A DNA stretch of 64,000 bases from Candidatus Villigracilaceae bacterium (GCA_026645935.1 JAPKMP010000015.1:31360-95359); one strand, 5' to 3'; positions 17,453 through 26,775 are shown, numbered from the stretch's first letter. The notes: generated by a model from the letters alone, not told the origin. Numbers and translations: made by a program.

Positions 17453-18517
17453 ATGTACAGCCCCGAGTCTATTGAGAACGAAAAAGAAGAATTCAAAAGC
17501 GCAGTTCTCAACGCGCGCCCGTTCAAACCGTTATACGTCAAGTTCAAAGTCTTTTACGGCTGCAACCTCAAATGCGAGATGTGCAATCACTGGCGTGATA
17601 CCCGCGAGCCGCCGGTCAGCGCGGAGAGGCTAAAGGAAGTCATCAGCGAACTGGCGGAGTTGGGCGCGAAGAAGTTGCACATCTCCGGCGGCGAGCCAAT
17701 GCTCAGACCGCACATTCCGGACTTTGTGGAACTGGCTTCATCTTTGGGAATCAAAGTCACCATGACGACCAACGGCACACTGGTGACGAAGGAAAATGCA
17801 AAACGCCTGGTCGAAGGCGGGTTGCGCGGGGTGAATATTTCCATCGATTCCCCCATCCGCAAAATGCACGAGAAGATCCGCGGCGTGGAAGGTTCTTACA
17901 AAGCCACGCTCAAAGCCGTGGAACTCTTCCGCCGATACAAACACAAAGGCAAGTTGACCATCCGCATCAACACCGTGGTCAGCCGGACGAATTACGATAC
18001 CCTCGCCACGCTCCCCGACCTTGCCTACGAACTCGGCGCGGACGGGATCAATTTAATTCCAGTTGACGATCACTGCGGCGAAATATTATCGATGCGTAAA
18101 AAGGACATTGCGTTTTTCAATGAAGAGATCGCGCCGAAGATCGCCTCTCGTGCGCTCGAACTGGGGTTGATCGTTTCGGACGAGGATGCGTTTCCATTTG
18201 GCAGGGACGAGTCCGAGGTCCGCCTGGGACGCGCGGGACGATACGCCTTCGGTTATTACAACGAGCATCCCTGCTATGCCCCGTGGACACATACTCTCAT
18301 CGATTTCAACGGCAATGTTTACGTCTGTTGCATGACTCGCGAAAAGATCCCACCATTGGGAAATATCATCAACCAATCCTTCAATGAAATCTGGGATAAT
18401 TCAGCCTATCGCCAGGTCCGATTGAAGATGCATCCGCCCGCGCTGAAGCCCTGCCAGCGGTGTGATGATTTTATCGATGAGAACAAAAAGATCTGGGAGT
18501 TGATCGGACCGTATTAA
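17453..18517 (+). CDS. Radical SAM/SPASM domain protein
   Basis: A 354-aa enzyme. The radical SAM cluster motif is C37xxxC41xxC44 (FYGCNLKCEMCNHW), followed by GG(E)P-type HISGGEPMLRP and TTNGTL. The C-terminal SPASM-like region holds Cys residues in NEHPCYAPW, VYVCCM and LKPCQRCDDF, which should bind auxiliary Fe-S cluster(s). The family includes peptide-modifying and heme d1/PqqE-type enzymes; no precursor peptide gene is visible nearby, so the substrate is open. The start was moved from 17363 to the ATG at 17453 because the shorter protein begins directly before the barrel and fits the promoter. Confidence 0.88.
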   Translation: MYSPESIENEKEEFKSAVLNARPFKPLYVKFKVFYGCNLKCEMCNHWRDTREPPVSAERLKEVISELAELGAKKLHISGGEPMLRPHIPDFVELASSLGIKVTMTTNGTLVTKENAKRLVEGGLRGVNISIDSPIRKMHEKIRGVEGSYKATLKAVELFRRYKHKGKLTIRINTVVSRTNYDTLATLPDLAYELGADGINLIPVDDHCGEILSMRKKDIAFFNEEIAPKIASRALELGLIVSDEDAFPFGRDESEVRLGRAGRYAFGYYNEHPCYAPWTHTLIDFNGNVYVCCMTREKIPPLGNIINQSFNEIWDNSAYRQVRLKMHPPALKPCQRCDDFIDENKKIWELIGPY

Positions 18518-18523
18518 AAGCGC

Positions 18524-18615
18524 ATGTCATTGCGAGTGACGCGGGACGTTACGAACCAATCTTACGTTACAAGGAGATTGCTTCGTCGGGAAATTCACCC
18601 TCCTCGCAAAGACAT
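18524..18615. repeat. GTCATTGCGAG-type inverted-repeat element
   Basis: Arms ATGTCATTGCGAGTGA (18524-18539) and TCCTCGCAAAGACAT (18601-18615) are imperfect inverted repeats around an inner part containing AATCTT and GGAGATTGCTTCGTC. It fills the gap between convergent genes and may also end transcription. Related copies are at 41564-41643 and, partially, 54808-54855. Confidence 0.75.
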
Positions 18616-18617
18616 GT

Positions 18618-18899
18618 TCAACTCAAATCCGAGAACATATCCCCGCTGTCGTCATCGTCCCATGTGCTGGAGCGACCGAATGTGGTCAGATCGGCGGCGG
18701 TGAATGTGGCGGCGGCAATCGGCAATGCGACCGGCATATCGAGTCCCTGCTGGCAGGCGAGGCACACGCGCCCCTCTTTCGTCGCATTCGTATGTTCGTC
18801 GCAATAACCGCGCCCGCATCTCACGCAGGTCCCCAACGCAGGATTCTCACAACGATGCGGCACGAGATAACCGATCACCATTTCACATTGATTCGCCAT
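18618..18899 (-). CDS. Small B-box-like zinc-binding protein
   Basis: A 93-aa protein of unknown function. The first half has a cross-brace-like set of metal ligands: C17, C25, C28, C33, H36, C46 and C49 (HRCENPALGTCVRCGRGYCDEH), resembling B-box/LIM-like zinc fingers seen in many bacterial membrane or regulatory proteins. The second half is Ala/Thr-rich then very acidic (DDDDSGD). There is no membrane helix. It is divergent from the GT4 gene with an 18-base gap. Confidence 0.7.
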   Translation of the reverse strand: MANQCEMVIGYLVPHRCENPALGTCVRCGRGYCDEHTNATKEGRVCLACQQGLDMPVALPIAAATFTAADLTTFGRSSTWDDDDSGDMFSDLS

Positions 18900-18917
18900 A
18901 ACGCCTCTGAGTAAGAT

Positions 18918-20138
18918 ATGAAAATTGCCTTGCTTTCCGAAAAGTATACACCCGACATCGGCGGTCTCGCAATCTCGGCAGGACGATTGGGGGATTTGCT
19001 TGCCTCCGCCGGATACGATGTGCGCCTTTTCGCTCCGACCCCTTCGCCTTCGCTCATGGCAGGTTCAAGCCTGCCTCCATCCATCAAACAGACTCAACGC
19101 TCAGGCGGAGTCAGCGTCATGCGCTTCGGCGCGCACAAGCGCGTGGACGATACACTGGTCGATTGGTTCGAACTCATCCTTGAAGAACACAAGCGAGGAC
19201 CGTTCGATGCGATCCATGCCTACTTCCTCCCGATGGCGGGATTTGTCGGCGCATATGTGGGGAAATATCTGGGTGTTCCAAGTGTTGTATCCATCCGTGG
19301 AAACGACATCGAACGCGCCGCCTTTGACCCGTCCAAATTCTCGCACGTGATGTACGCCCTGCAACATGCAAGTGCGGTAACGACAAATGCAAGCATCCTG
19401 GCGAAAAAGGCAAAGGTGTTTATCGACAGGGAGATCCATGTCATTCCTAACGGGATCGATACGGAGAGGTTCAAGCCGATGGAGAGAAAGGATGCGCTGG
19501 CAGAGGCGATTGGGTTGAATGAAAGAAAGAAGAAAGAAGAAAGAAATCTGGAAAGTGGAACCCTTCGGCTTCGCTCAGAGCAGGCGTGGAACGTAGTTGG
19601 TTTTGTTGGCGAATTGCGTGAAAAGAAGGGAATGACTGCGCTATTAAAAGGTTTCGAACAAGCAGCAAAGAAACAAACGGTTTCCCTGCTCATCGTAGGC
19701 GAAGTCCGCGAAGGGGAGGATAAAAAGACCTTTGACGAGTTCCGAGCATCCAATCCCCAATTGTCAATCACCGTCACGGGTCAGGTCTCCCACAATGACC
19801 TGCCCGCTTATTTTTCACTGATGGACGTGTTCGTTCATCCGTCCCTGCGCGACGGGATGCCGAACGCTTTACTCGAAGCAATGGCTTGTGAAATTCCGGT
19901 CATTACAACGCCGGTCGGCGGCGCGCTGGATGTGATTCAAGATGGAAAGAACGGGATCTTCGTCAATGTCAACGACCCAGATATGCTTGCGGGAAAGATT
20001 CTCGAACTGCAGCGGGATCCCGATCAACGCGCGACGCTCGGTAGGAGGGCGAGAGAATCCATCCTGGAAAGGTTCACGCCTGAAAAAGAACTTGAGGCGA
20101 ATTTGTCGGTGTATCGAAGTCTCGGCCTCAGAACATGA
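18918..20138 (+). CDS. GT4 family glycosyltransferase
   Basis: A 406-aa GT-B enzyme. The N-terminal half starts KIALLSEKYTPDIGGLA, a typical glycan-acceptor-side motif. The second half has HVIPNGIDTERF (about 174-185) and the donor-binding E-x7-E region MPNALLEAMACEIPVITTPVGG. Residues about 202-225 (KKKEERNLESGTLRLRSEQAWN) do not belong to the fold: they are encoded by a repeat-like insert between the first beta strand of the C domain and the preceding loop. The gene overlaps the next by four bases (ATGA). Sugar and acceptor unknown. Confidence 0.9.
   Translation: MKIALLSEKYTPDIGGLAISAGRLGDLLASAGYDVRLFAPTPSPSLMAGSSLPPSIKQTQRSGGVSVMRFGAHKRVDDTLVDWFELILEEHKRGPFDAIHAYFLPMAGFVGAYVGKYLGVPSVVSIRGNDIERAAFDPSKFSHVMYALQHASAVTTNASILAKKAKVFIDREIHVIPNGIDTERFKPMERKDALAEAIGLNERKKKEERNLESGTLRLRSEQAWNVVGFVGELREKKGMTALLKGFEQAAKKQTVSLLIVGEVREGEDKKTFDEFRASNPQLSITVTGQVSHNDLPAYFSLMDVFVHPSLRDGMPNALLEAMACEIPVITTPVGGALDVIQDGKNGIFVNVNDPDMLAGKILELQRDPDQRATLGRRARESILERFTPEKELEANLSVYRSLGLRT
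19521..19592 (+). repeat. In-frame repeat insert within the GT4 gene
   Basis: A purine-rich run of GAAAGAAAGAAG units (19521-19546) is joined to CCCTTCGGCTTCGCTCAGAG (19561-19580), a variant of the CCTTCGACAAGCTCAGG class of dispersed elements. The insert is a multiple of three, has no stop and sits in a surface-loop position of the predicted fold. Confidence 0.65.
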
Positions 20139-20893
20139 ACGTTCAAAAATATCTCGAGAGGATCGATTACCGCGGCGCGCTGACGCCGGACTTTCAGACC
20201 CTGTCTCATTTGCAGACCGCGCACATGCGGGCGGTTCCGTTCGAGAATTTTAGCGTCCATTTCAAGGAACCGATCCGGTTGGACGAGGAGTGGTTGTATC
20301 AAAAGATCGTTGGACGCAATCGCGGCGGTTTCTGTTATGAACTCAACGGGATGTTCGACTGGTTGTTGCGTTCGCTGGGTTTCGATGTGACGATGCTTTC
20401 GGCGGGAGTCTCGCGCGAGAGCGGCGGCTTCGGTCCGGAATTCGATCACATGACTTTGATGGTCCGTCTCGATGAAGATTATCTTGTGGATGTCGGCTTC
20501 GGGGATTCGTTCCAAACCCCGCTGCGGATCAACGATCAGGGCGGACAAACACAGAACGGGATGTCGTACCAAATCAGGGCGGAGGGCGAGGCGCTGATCC
20601 TGTTCGAGCAAAACGACCGCGAAGAAAACCCATCCATGCAGGCGCAATATCGCTTTACGTTGACTCCCCGCCGGATGGAGGATTACGAGAACATGTGCCT
20701 GTATCATCAAATTTCGCCCGAATCGAGCTTTACTCAAAAACGTGTCTGCTCGCGCGCAACCCCGAATGGCAGGCTTACATTGAGCAACCTGCGTTTCATA
20801 GTCACGGAGAACGGTGTGAAGAATGAGAGGGAGCTAAGTTCTGAGAGTGAGTTCGATCTGATCCTGCTCGAATATTTCAACATCCGTTTATAA
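20135..20893 (+). CDS. Arylamine N-acetyltransferase
   Basis: A 252-aa NAT family enzyme, transferring acetyl from acetyl-CoA to arylamines or, in biosynthetic relatives, closing amide bonds. The catalytic triad is visible: C67 in RGGFCYELNG, H105 in FDHMTLMV and D119 in YLVDVGFGD. Length and order match the family. It overlaps the GT4 gene by four bases and is followed by a 104-aa unknown gene, possibly in one transcript. Confidence 0.93.
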   Translation: MNVQKYLERIDYRGALTPDFQTLSHLQTAHMRAVPFENFSVHFKEPIRLDEEWLYQKIVGRNRGGFCYELNGMFDWLLRSLGFDVTMLSAGVSRESGGFGPEFDHMTLMVRLDEDYLVDVGFGDSFQTPLRINDQGGQTQNGMSYQIRAEGEALILFEQNDREENPSMQAQYRFTLTPRRMEDYENMCLYHQISPESSFTQKRVCSRATPNGRLTLSNLRFIVTENGVKNERELSSESEFDLILLEYFNIRL

Positions 20894-20894
20894 T
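20889..20894 (+). promoter_or_regulatory. -10 box overlapping the NAT stop codon
   Basis: TATAAT contains the TAA stop of the NAT gene and lies 24 bases before the next ATG, which also has a strong GGAAGGAGGAG ribosome binding site. It may give a sub-operon promoter for the 104-aa, MoxR and VWA genes. Confidence 0.4.
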
Positions 20895-20917
20895 CGATCC
20901 ATCGGAAGGAGGAGCAG

Positions 20918-21232
20918 ATGGCATACTATCTTGTCACTGCAAAACCCGTCGCGTCAAAACTGAAGAGCTTGAGACAATGGCTGGATACCGGGGAAATCAG
21001 AGCCATGCGTCCGTTCGGCAATGCGCTTCAAACCGGACTGGATAACGCGCGCTGGCATTCGGACGGAGTCGCCATCTGGGAGGAGGAGGATTACTGTGTG
21101 CCGCCGCTGGCGCAGGAACGCGCCGCCGTTTTGGATGATTATTTTACGAACATCGAAGTCGAACATGTAAAGCAGGGGGAAGGCTGGGAACGGGTCGACT
21201 CTTTGAAACCGATTTGGGAGACCCATGGCTGA
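20918..21232 (+). CDS. Unknown 104-aa protein linked to MoxR-VWA genes
   Basis: I do not recognise this protein. It is soluble, without signal peptide or cysteine pairs (one Cys, in EEDYCVPP). It starts AYYLVTAKP and contains the acidic run WEEEDYC and two tryptophan-rich segments. It has one of the best ribosome binding sites in the window and overlaps the MoxR start by eight bases, so it is a real, co-translated gene. Confidence 0.75.
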   Translation: MAYYLVTAKPVASKLKSLRQWLDTGEIRAMRPFGNALQTGLDNARWHSDGVAIWEEEDYCVPPLAQERAAVLDDYFTNIEVEHVKQGEGWERVDSLKPIWETHG

Positions 21233-22187
21233 CATTTTTGAATCTGCAAAGTCCGTAAAGACCGAACTGAACAAACAAAAATATATCGCGTCGGATGAAA
21301 TTGCGACCATTGTATATCTCGCGCAGAGATTGGGCAAGCCGCTGCTCGCCGAAGGTCCCGCAGGTGTTGGCAAGACCGAACTTGCCAAAGCCATTGCTTC
21401 TGCGACAGGCCGTGAATTGATCCGCCTGCAATGCTACGAAGGACTGGATGAATCGAAAGCCTTGTACGAATGGGAATATTCCAAGCAATTGCTTTACACG
21501 CAGTTATTGCGCGACAAATTGAACGACACCCTCGGCAAAGCCGAATCGCTGACCGAGGCGGCAGACAGGCTCGCGAAAGAAGAGGATGTCTTTTTCTCCG
21601 AGCGATTTCTGCTGATGCGCCCGTTATTGAAAGCGATCCTGAGCGAAAAGCCGACAGTCTTGTTGATCGACGAGATCGACCGCGCCGATGCCGAGTTCGA
21701 AGCCTTTCTGCTCGAAGTGTTGAGCGACTTTCAGGTCTCCGTGCCGGAGTTGGGGACGCTTGCCGCAAAGCACAAGCCTTTTGTCGTGTTGACCTCCAAC
21801 AACACCCGCGAACTTTCAGAGGCGTTGAAGCGGCGTTGCTTATACCTCTTCATCGATTACCCGACCTTGCAGGAGGAACTCGCCGTTGTGCATCTTAAAG
21901 TGCCGGATCTGAATCCAAAACTGGCGCAACAGGCAGTCGAATTCGTGCAGCGACTCCGCAAGGCGGACATGCGCAAATCCCCCTCCATCAGCGAGACACT
22001 GGATTGGGCGAATGCGCTCGTGGCATTGAACGCCTCGCAGTTGGATAAAGATATTCTGGAAGATACGCTATCGGTCCTGCTCAAACATGAAGCGGACCTG
22101 CAGAAAGCCAAACGGCAGATGTTGAATCCGCCTCAGCCGAAACAACGTCCGTCCATGGACGATCTGGCAAAGTTTTCCGGGAATTAA
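21225..22187 (+). CDS. MoxR-family AAA+ ATPase
   Basis: A 320-aa AAA+ chaperone-like ATPase. Walker A is GPAGVGKT (44-51), Walker B is LLIDEIDRAD (146-155), and the sensor region reads VLTSNNTRELSEALKRRCLYLFIDYP. MoxR proteins work with VWA-domain partners to mature or activate enzyme complexes; the adjacent gene encodes such a partner. The ATG lies behind GGGAGACCC and overlaps the preceding gene. Confidence 0.95.
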   Translation: MADIFESAKSVKTELNKQKYIASDEIATIVYLAQRLGKPLLAEGPAGVGKTELAKAIASATGRELIRLQCYEGLDESKALYEWEYSKQLLYTQLLRDKLNDTLGKAESLTEAADRLAKEEDVFFSERFLLMRPLLKAILSEKPTVLLIDEIDRADAEFEAFLLEVLSDFQVSVPELGTLAAKHKPFVVLTSNNTRELSEALKRRCLYLFIDYPTLQEELAVVHLKVPDLNPKLAQQAVEFVQRLRKADMRKSPSISETLDWANALVALNASQLDKDILEDTLSVLLKHEADLQKAKRQMLNPPQPKQRPSMDDLAKFSGN

Positions 22188-22201
22188 GTGGTCGGCAGAG
22201 T

Positions 22202-23581
22202 ATGGAATCCCGCATCCTTCAACTGATCTCCGCCCTGCGCGCCAGCGGTGTGCGCGTGTCGCTTGCCGAATCCGCCGAGGCATTCTCCGCTGTGGATTTG
22301 ATGGGGATTCAGGATCGCGAGTCATTCCGTTTGTCGCTGCGCGCAACGTTGATCAAAGACGCAAAGGACCTGCCCACGTTCGATAAACTCTTCCCGCTAT
22401 TCTTCGGCTCGGGAACTCCGCCGATGATGGGCGGCGATCCTTCGGACAACATGACGCCCGAGGAAGCGCAAATGTGGGCCGAGGCGATGAAACAATACAC
22501 CGAACAACTCCGTCAGCGTATGGACAGGCTGATGAACGGCGAACCGCTCACAAAGTCCGAACTGGAGGCGCTGGGGCAATTGGTCGGATTGAATCAGGCG
22601 GAAAACCTTCAATATCAGAACTGGATGACGCAACGGATGATGCGGGCGCTCGCCTTCCCTGAAGTGCAAAAGGCGCTGCGCGAGTTGATGGAACAACTCC
22701 AGCAGATGGGCATGAACCGCGAACGGATCGACCAGATCCGTCAGATGGTTCAACAAAACCTGGCGGCGATGCAGGAACAGATCCGCCAGTTTACAGGTCA
22801 GCGGATCGCCGAGAACATGAGCGAGCGCCCGCGCGGAGAGAATATCGATGCCCTGATGAACCGCCCATTCCATGCGCTTTCGGATGCGGATAAAAAACTT
22901 TTGCAACGCGAAGTAAAACGCCTCGCCGCCGCCCTGCGGACGAGAATCGCCCTGCGCCAAAAGCGGATGAAGTCTGGTCAAATGGACCCGAAAGCCACGA
23001 TCCGCGCGAACTTGAAATACCACGGCGTGCCGATGGAAATCAGGCACAAAGACCGCATCAAGAAACCGAAGATCGTGGTCATCTGCGATGTGAGCACATC
23101 GATGCGTTTTTGCTCGGAGTTGATGCTGAGTTTTCTTTTTGCCCTGCAAGGACAGGTCCGTAAGACCCATGCCTTTGCCTTCATCGACCATCTCGAATCG
23201 ATCTCTGAAGACTTTACCGGCTCGAACGCGGACGAGGCAATTGCCTCCGTTCTATGGCGCATGCCCAGCGGACATTACAACACCGACCTTGGCTGGTCGC
23301 TCAACGATTTCCAAAATGAACACATGGATACGCTCAACAGCGGCACAACCCTGCTGATCGTGGGCGACGGGCGGAACAATTACAACGATCCGCGCCTCGA
23401 TATTTTCTCCGTAATGACGCGCCGCGCCACACGAACGATCTGGCTGAACCCCGAACCGGATTACATGTGGAACGGCGACAGCGATATGATGAAATACGCC
23501 CCGTTTTGCAATAACGTGTTGAAGGTGGGAAACTTAAGAGAGCTGGTCAACGCAGTGGACGAGTTGATGAGCAATCCATGA
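22202..23581 (+). CDS. CoxE-like VWA domain protein
   Basis: A 459-aa partner of the MoxR ATPase. The N-terminal half is helical and Gln/Met-rich (residues about 80-210, with many QLQQMG-type runs). The C-terminal CoxE-type VWA domain has a MIDAS motif D296-x-S298-x-S300 (CDVSTSM) and later GHYNTDLGWSL and LLIVGDGRNN. In carboxydotrophs CoxD/CoxE act in CO-dehydrogenase active-site assembly, but MoxR/CoxE pairs are widespread with other targets. No molybdenum enzyme gene is adjacent, so the target is unknown. Confidence 0.92.
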   Translation: MESRILQLISALRASGVRVSLAESAEAFSAVDLMGIQDRESFRLSLRATLIKDAKDLPTFDKLFPLFFGSGTPPMMGGDPSDNMTPEEAQMWAEAMKQYTEQLRQRMDRLMNGEPLTKSELEALGQLVGLNQAENLQYQNWMTQRMMRALAFPEVQKALRELMEQLQQMGMNRERIDQIRQMVQQNLAAMQEQIRQFTGQRIAENMSERPRGENIDALMNRPFHALSDADKKLLQREVKRLAAALRTRIALRQKRMKSGQMDPKATIRANLKYHGVPMEIRHKDRIKKPKIVVICDVSTSMRFCSELMLSFLFALQGQVRKTHAFAFIDHLESISEDFTGSNADEAIASVLWRMPSGHYNTDLGWSLNDFQNEHMDTLNSGTTLLIVGDGRNNYNDPRLDIFSVMTRRATRTIWLNPEPDYMWNGDSDMMKYAPFCNNVLKVGNLRELVNAVDELMSNP

Positions 23582-23616
23582 AAACAGGCGGCAGTTCTTC
23601 AACTGCCGCCTGTTTT
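23581..23616. terminator. Bidirectional intrinsic terminator
   Basis: A perfect 16-bp stem (AAAACAGGCGGCAGTT and its complement) encloses a CTTC tetraloop. It lies directly after the VWA stop codon and before the 3' end of the convergent VIT gene, with A and T tracts on both sides. Confidence 0.93.
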
Positions 23617-23633
23617 GATTCTGTAGAAAATCC

Positions 23634-24332
23634 CTATGCAACTGCGGTCCCAAACAACTTGCCAACCAGGAAAGTAGCCAGCATGGCAAGCAACCCCCAA
23701 AAAGCGACGCGAAGCGCGCCCACCCACATATTGGCTCCGCCCAGTTTTGCTGCAATTACACCCATCACCGCCAGAAACAAAAGTGAACTTGCCACCACGA
23801 TCGGGATCATCCATTGAACGGGAGCAACCATAACCGCCAACAATGGCAAAACCGCTCCGACAGCGAACGATAACGCCGAAGCCAAGGCTGCCTGAATCGG
23901 CTGCGCAGTGTGGATTTCATTTAAACCAAGTTCGTCGCGGGCATGCGCCATTAACGCATCCTTTGCCATGAGCTGGTCTGCAACTTTTATTGCAAGAGCG
24001 GGTTCAAGTCCACGCTGGATGTAAATATTGGCGAGTTCGCGGCGTTCATTGACATCGTCTGTTTCCAATTCCTTTTTCTCGCGCGCCAGGTCGGCTTTTT
24101 CAGTATCCGCCTGCGAACTGACCGACACATACTCCCCCGCCGCCATGGACATTGCGCCCGCCACCAAACCCGCAATTCCCGCCAACAGAACATCACCACG
24201 GACTGCGCTTGCGGCAGCAACTCCCACCACTAGACTCGCAGTTGAAACGATCCCATCGTTAGCGCCCAATACACCGGCGCGCAGCCAGCCGATCCGATCG
24301 GCATAATGAACTTCAAGATGATGTCTGGGCAT
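23634..24332 (-). CDS. VIT1/CCC1 family iron/manganese transporter
   Basis: A 232-aa membrane protein of the VIT/CCC1 family, moving Fe2+ or Mn2+. The N-terminus HHLEVHYADRIGWLRAGVLGANDGIVSTASLVVGV is diagnostic, as is GAMSMAAGEYVSVSSQ in the second helix. A charged cytoplasmic metal-binding loop follows (about 75-135, Glu/Lys-rich), then three helices. No N-terminal rubrerythrin domain. The 271 bases upstream hold only the promoter region of the kinase gene that diverges from it. Confidence 0.92.
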   Translation of the reverse strand: MPRHHLEVHYADRIGWLRAGVLGANDGIVSTASLVVGVAAASAVRGDVLLAGIAGLVAGAMSMAAGEYVSVSSQADTEKADLAREKKELETDDVNERRELANIYIQRGLEPALAIKVADQLMAKDALMAHARDELGLNEIHTAQPIQAALASALSFAVGAVLPLLAVMVAPVQWMIPIVVASSLLFLAVMGVIAAKLGGANMWVGALRVAFWGLLAMLATFLVGKLFGTAVA

Positions 24333-24527
24333 TTTGAGACTCCTTTGTTTTTTGTCGAACTGCCATCTTGATTCTATTACAAATCAGTTCCGGATTCTTC
24401 AACAGGTCTCAAATCGCGGTAAAACATGATACGACAGGCAAAACGAAGACTCCTGGATATTGAAGAATTAAGAGCAAAGTCACCCCAAAATATCCAAATC
24501 GTCATGTTGCCTTGATTTCATACCCTT

Positions 24528-24533
24528 TATAAT
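24528..24533 (+). promoter_or_regulatory. -10 box upstream of the membrane histidine kinase
   Basis: TATAAT, with a TTGCCT-like -35 about 15 bases upstream, predicts a leader of about 65 bases before the ATG at 24604. It is the only promoter-like signal I see in the 271-base gap. Confidence 0.45.
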
Positions 24534-24603
24534 GGAATTTAACGATTAATCAAAATCTCATCTGAAGCCGGGAAACCCACCAACCGCAATTCTGCAGAGT
24601 GCC

Positions 24604-26775
24604 ATGCAATTCCTATATACACCTTATATCATCCCCCTGATTCTCGCAACCCTCATCTCAGGATGGGTGGCGGTTTATTCTTGGTCGCGGCGCGCCAATA
24701 CGGGCGCGCTTGCCCTTACCTTGTTGGCAGCTGCGGTTGCGGAATGGTCGCTTGGGTATGCGCTGGAAATTGCCGGGGCGGACCTCGCCACCAAACTGTT
24801 CTGGGGCAAGTTCCAATATCTTGGCATTGTTCTTGTCCCGCTCATGTGGGTCGGGTTTGCCTTTCATCATGCCAACAGGGCAAGATGGCTCACCCTTGGC
24901 ACCATCATCCCATTGTCCATAATTCCTTTGATCACCTTTGGACTGGTGCTGACGACCGAGTCTCATGGATTGGTTTGGCGTGAGATCGGGATCGCAAGGA
25001 CGGGTTCGTTTTCAGCATTGAGCGTAAGTTATGGCTTTTGGTTTTGGGTACACACCGCCTATTCCTATATCCTTCTCTTGGTTGGCACAGCGATCGTCGT
25101 CCGTTCCGTCGGGAGGATGACGGGAATCTACCGCCGGCAGGCAGCGATATTGCTCCTGGCAGTATCAGCCCCGTGGATCGGGAACGCGCTGTACCTCTCC
25201 GGCGTAAGCCCCATCCCAAGCCTCGATCTCACTCCCTTCGCTTTTACCATCACCGTCGTCGCGTTCACATGGGGCATATTCGGTTTCCAACTGGTCGACC
25301 TTTCCCCGATTGCGCGCGCAACGGTCATTGACGAGATGTCTTCGGGAATGATCGTGTTGGACCTTCGGAATCGAATCGTGGACATCAATCCCGCCGGACT
25401 CAGGTTTATCGGCAAAACAGATGTGGAAACGCTGGGCAAAAACGCCGGAGAACTACTGACAGCCTGGCCCGATCTGATTCAGAAATACAGCAGGGTGATG
25501 GAGGCAACCGACGAAATATGCATCGGTGAAGGCGGGGAGAGGAAATGGTACGAACTCCGGCTTTCCCCCCTGCATGACCGGCGGAACGCGATCGTCGGGC
25601 GCGCGATCACCGTCACAGATATCACACCCCGTATTCTGGCTGAGACTCAATTATCGGAAAGCCGCGCGCTTTACCAGCAAATGGTCGAATCTGCCAGCGA
25701 CATCATATACCGCACCGATGCGAACGGCTGTTTCACCTACGCCAACCCGGTCGCACTACGACTGATGGGTTTCAAATCAGAGGCGGAAGTGCTTGGCAGG
25801 CATTATCTTGATCTGGCAGCGCCCCACCAACGGCGCGATCTAAAGAGGCACTATAACCGGCAATTCCTGGCAGGTGAGACAACAACCTATTATGAGTTTG
25901 CCGCTGTCACCTCGAATGGGAGCGAACTTTGGTTGGGACAGAACGTCCAGATCATTCGCGAAGGAGACCAGATCATTGGGTTTCAGGCTGTGGCGCGTGA
26001 TATCACCGATTTAAAGCGCGCACAGAGCGCACTTGCGCTTGCCCGTGATGAGGCATTGGAAGCCAGTCGCTTAAAGAGCCAGCTGTTGGCAAAGATCAGC
26101 CATGAACTCCGCACCCCCCTCGGCGGTATATTGGGTTATGCGGAACTGATGCAAATCAACACCTTTGGTAGTCTGACGGAGCAACAAAAAAAGGCGGTTT
26201 CCAGTATTGTCGAAGGCACAAATTATCTGTCCAAGCTTGTCAATGAGCTCCTTGACGAAGCCCAGATCGAAGCAAAAACGATCAAGATCAATATCGCCCG
26301 ATTCTCGCCCCGAAATCTCCTGAGGGATGTCAAGTCAAGCATGCAAATGCTGGCACAGAAAAAGGGGCTGGACCTGACCATTTCCATCGACCCAAAACTG
26401 CCCATCAGGTTGATGGGTGATGAATATAGGCTCCACCAAATCCTCGTGAACCTGATCGGTAATTCCATCAAGTTTACGCCCACCGGAGGAGTCAACGTGC
26501 AGTTTTTAGCCGTCGATAATGAAAACTGGGCGATGAAGGTTTCGGATACGGGGATTGGCATTCCAGAAAACGCGCACGAATATATCTTCGAGCCATTTCG
26601 GCAGGTCAGTTCACAAAATAAATTTAGCGGCCGGGGCACGGGTCTTGGGCTTTCCATTACAAAGCAGTTGGTCGACTTGATGGGCGGCCGAATCACCGTG
26701 GAAAGCCAGATCGGGGTGGGCAGCACCTTCTCGGTCTATCTTCCGATCCATGCCCGGAGTGAATCGGAACAATGA
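24604..26775 (+). CDS. Membrane sensor histidine kinase (7TM-PAS-PAS-HisKA-HATPase)
   Basis: A 723-aa kinase. Residues 1-220 form an N-terminal seven-helix sensor of the 'histidine kinase N-terminal 7TM' type (LFWGKFQYLGIVLVP is typical). Two PAS domains follow (about 235-345 and 355-475). The phosphoacceptor H500 sits in KISHELRTPLGG. The HATPase domain has the N box ILVNLIGNSIKFTP, DTGIGIPE and GTGLGLSITKQLVDLMGG. The stop overlaps the start of the first of two receivers (ATGA), so this kinase is the likely phosphodonor for them. Confidence 0.94.
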   Translation: MQFLYTPYIIPLILATLISGWVAVYSWSRRANTGALALTLLAAAVAEWSLGYALEIAGADLATKLFWGKFQYLGIVLVPLMWVGFAFHHANRARWLTLGTIIPLSIIPLITFGLVLTTESHGLVWREIGIARTGSFSALSVSYGFWFWVHTAYSYILLLVGTAIVVRSVGRMTGIYRRQAAILLLAVSAPWIGNALYLSGVSPIPSLDLTPFAFTITVVAFTWGIFGFQLVDLSPIARATVIDEMSSGMIVLDLRNRIVDINPAGLRFIGKTDVETLGKNAGELLTAWPDLIQKYSRVMEATDEICIGEGGERKWYELRLSPLHDRRNAIVGRAITVTDITPRILAETQLSESRALYQQMVESASDIIYRTDANGCFTYANPVALRLMGFKSEAEVLGRHYLDLAAPHQRRDLKRHYNRQFLAGETTTYYEFAAVTSNGSELWLGQNVQIIREGDQIIGFQAVARDITDLKRAQSALALARDEALEASRLKSQLLAKISHELRTPLGGILGYAELMQINTFGSLTEQQKKAVSSIVEGTNYLSKLVNELLDEAQIEAKTIKINIARFSPRNLLRDVKSSMQMLAQKKGLDLTISIDPKLPIRLMGDEYRLHQILVNLIGNSIKFTPTGGVNVQFLAVDNENWAMKVSDTGIGIPENAHEYIFEPFRQVSSQNKFSGRGTGLGLSITKQLVDLMGGRITVESQIGVGSTFSVYLPIHARSESEQ

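Noticed and set aside
22397..23191. A 264-codon minus-strand frame within the VWA gene
   Set aside because: Shadow of the VWA coding sequence, with composition atypical of proteins and no signals.
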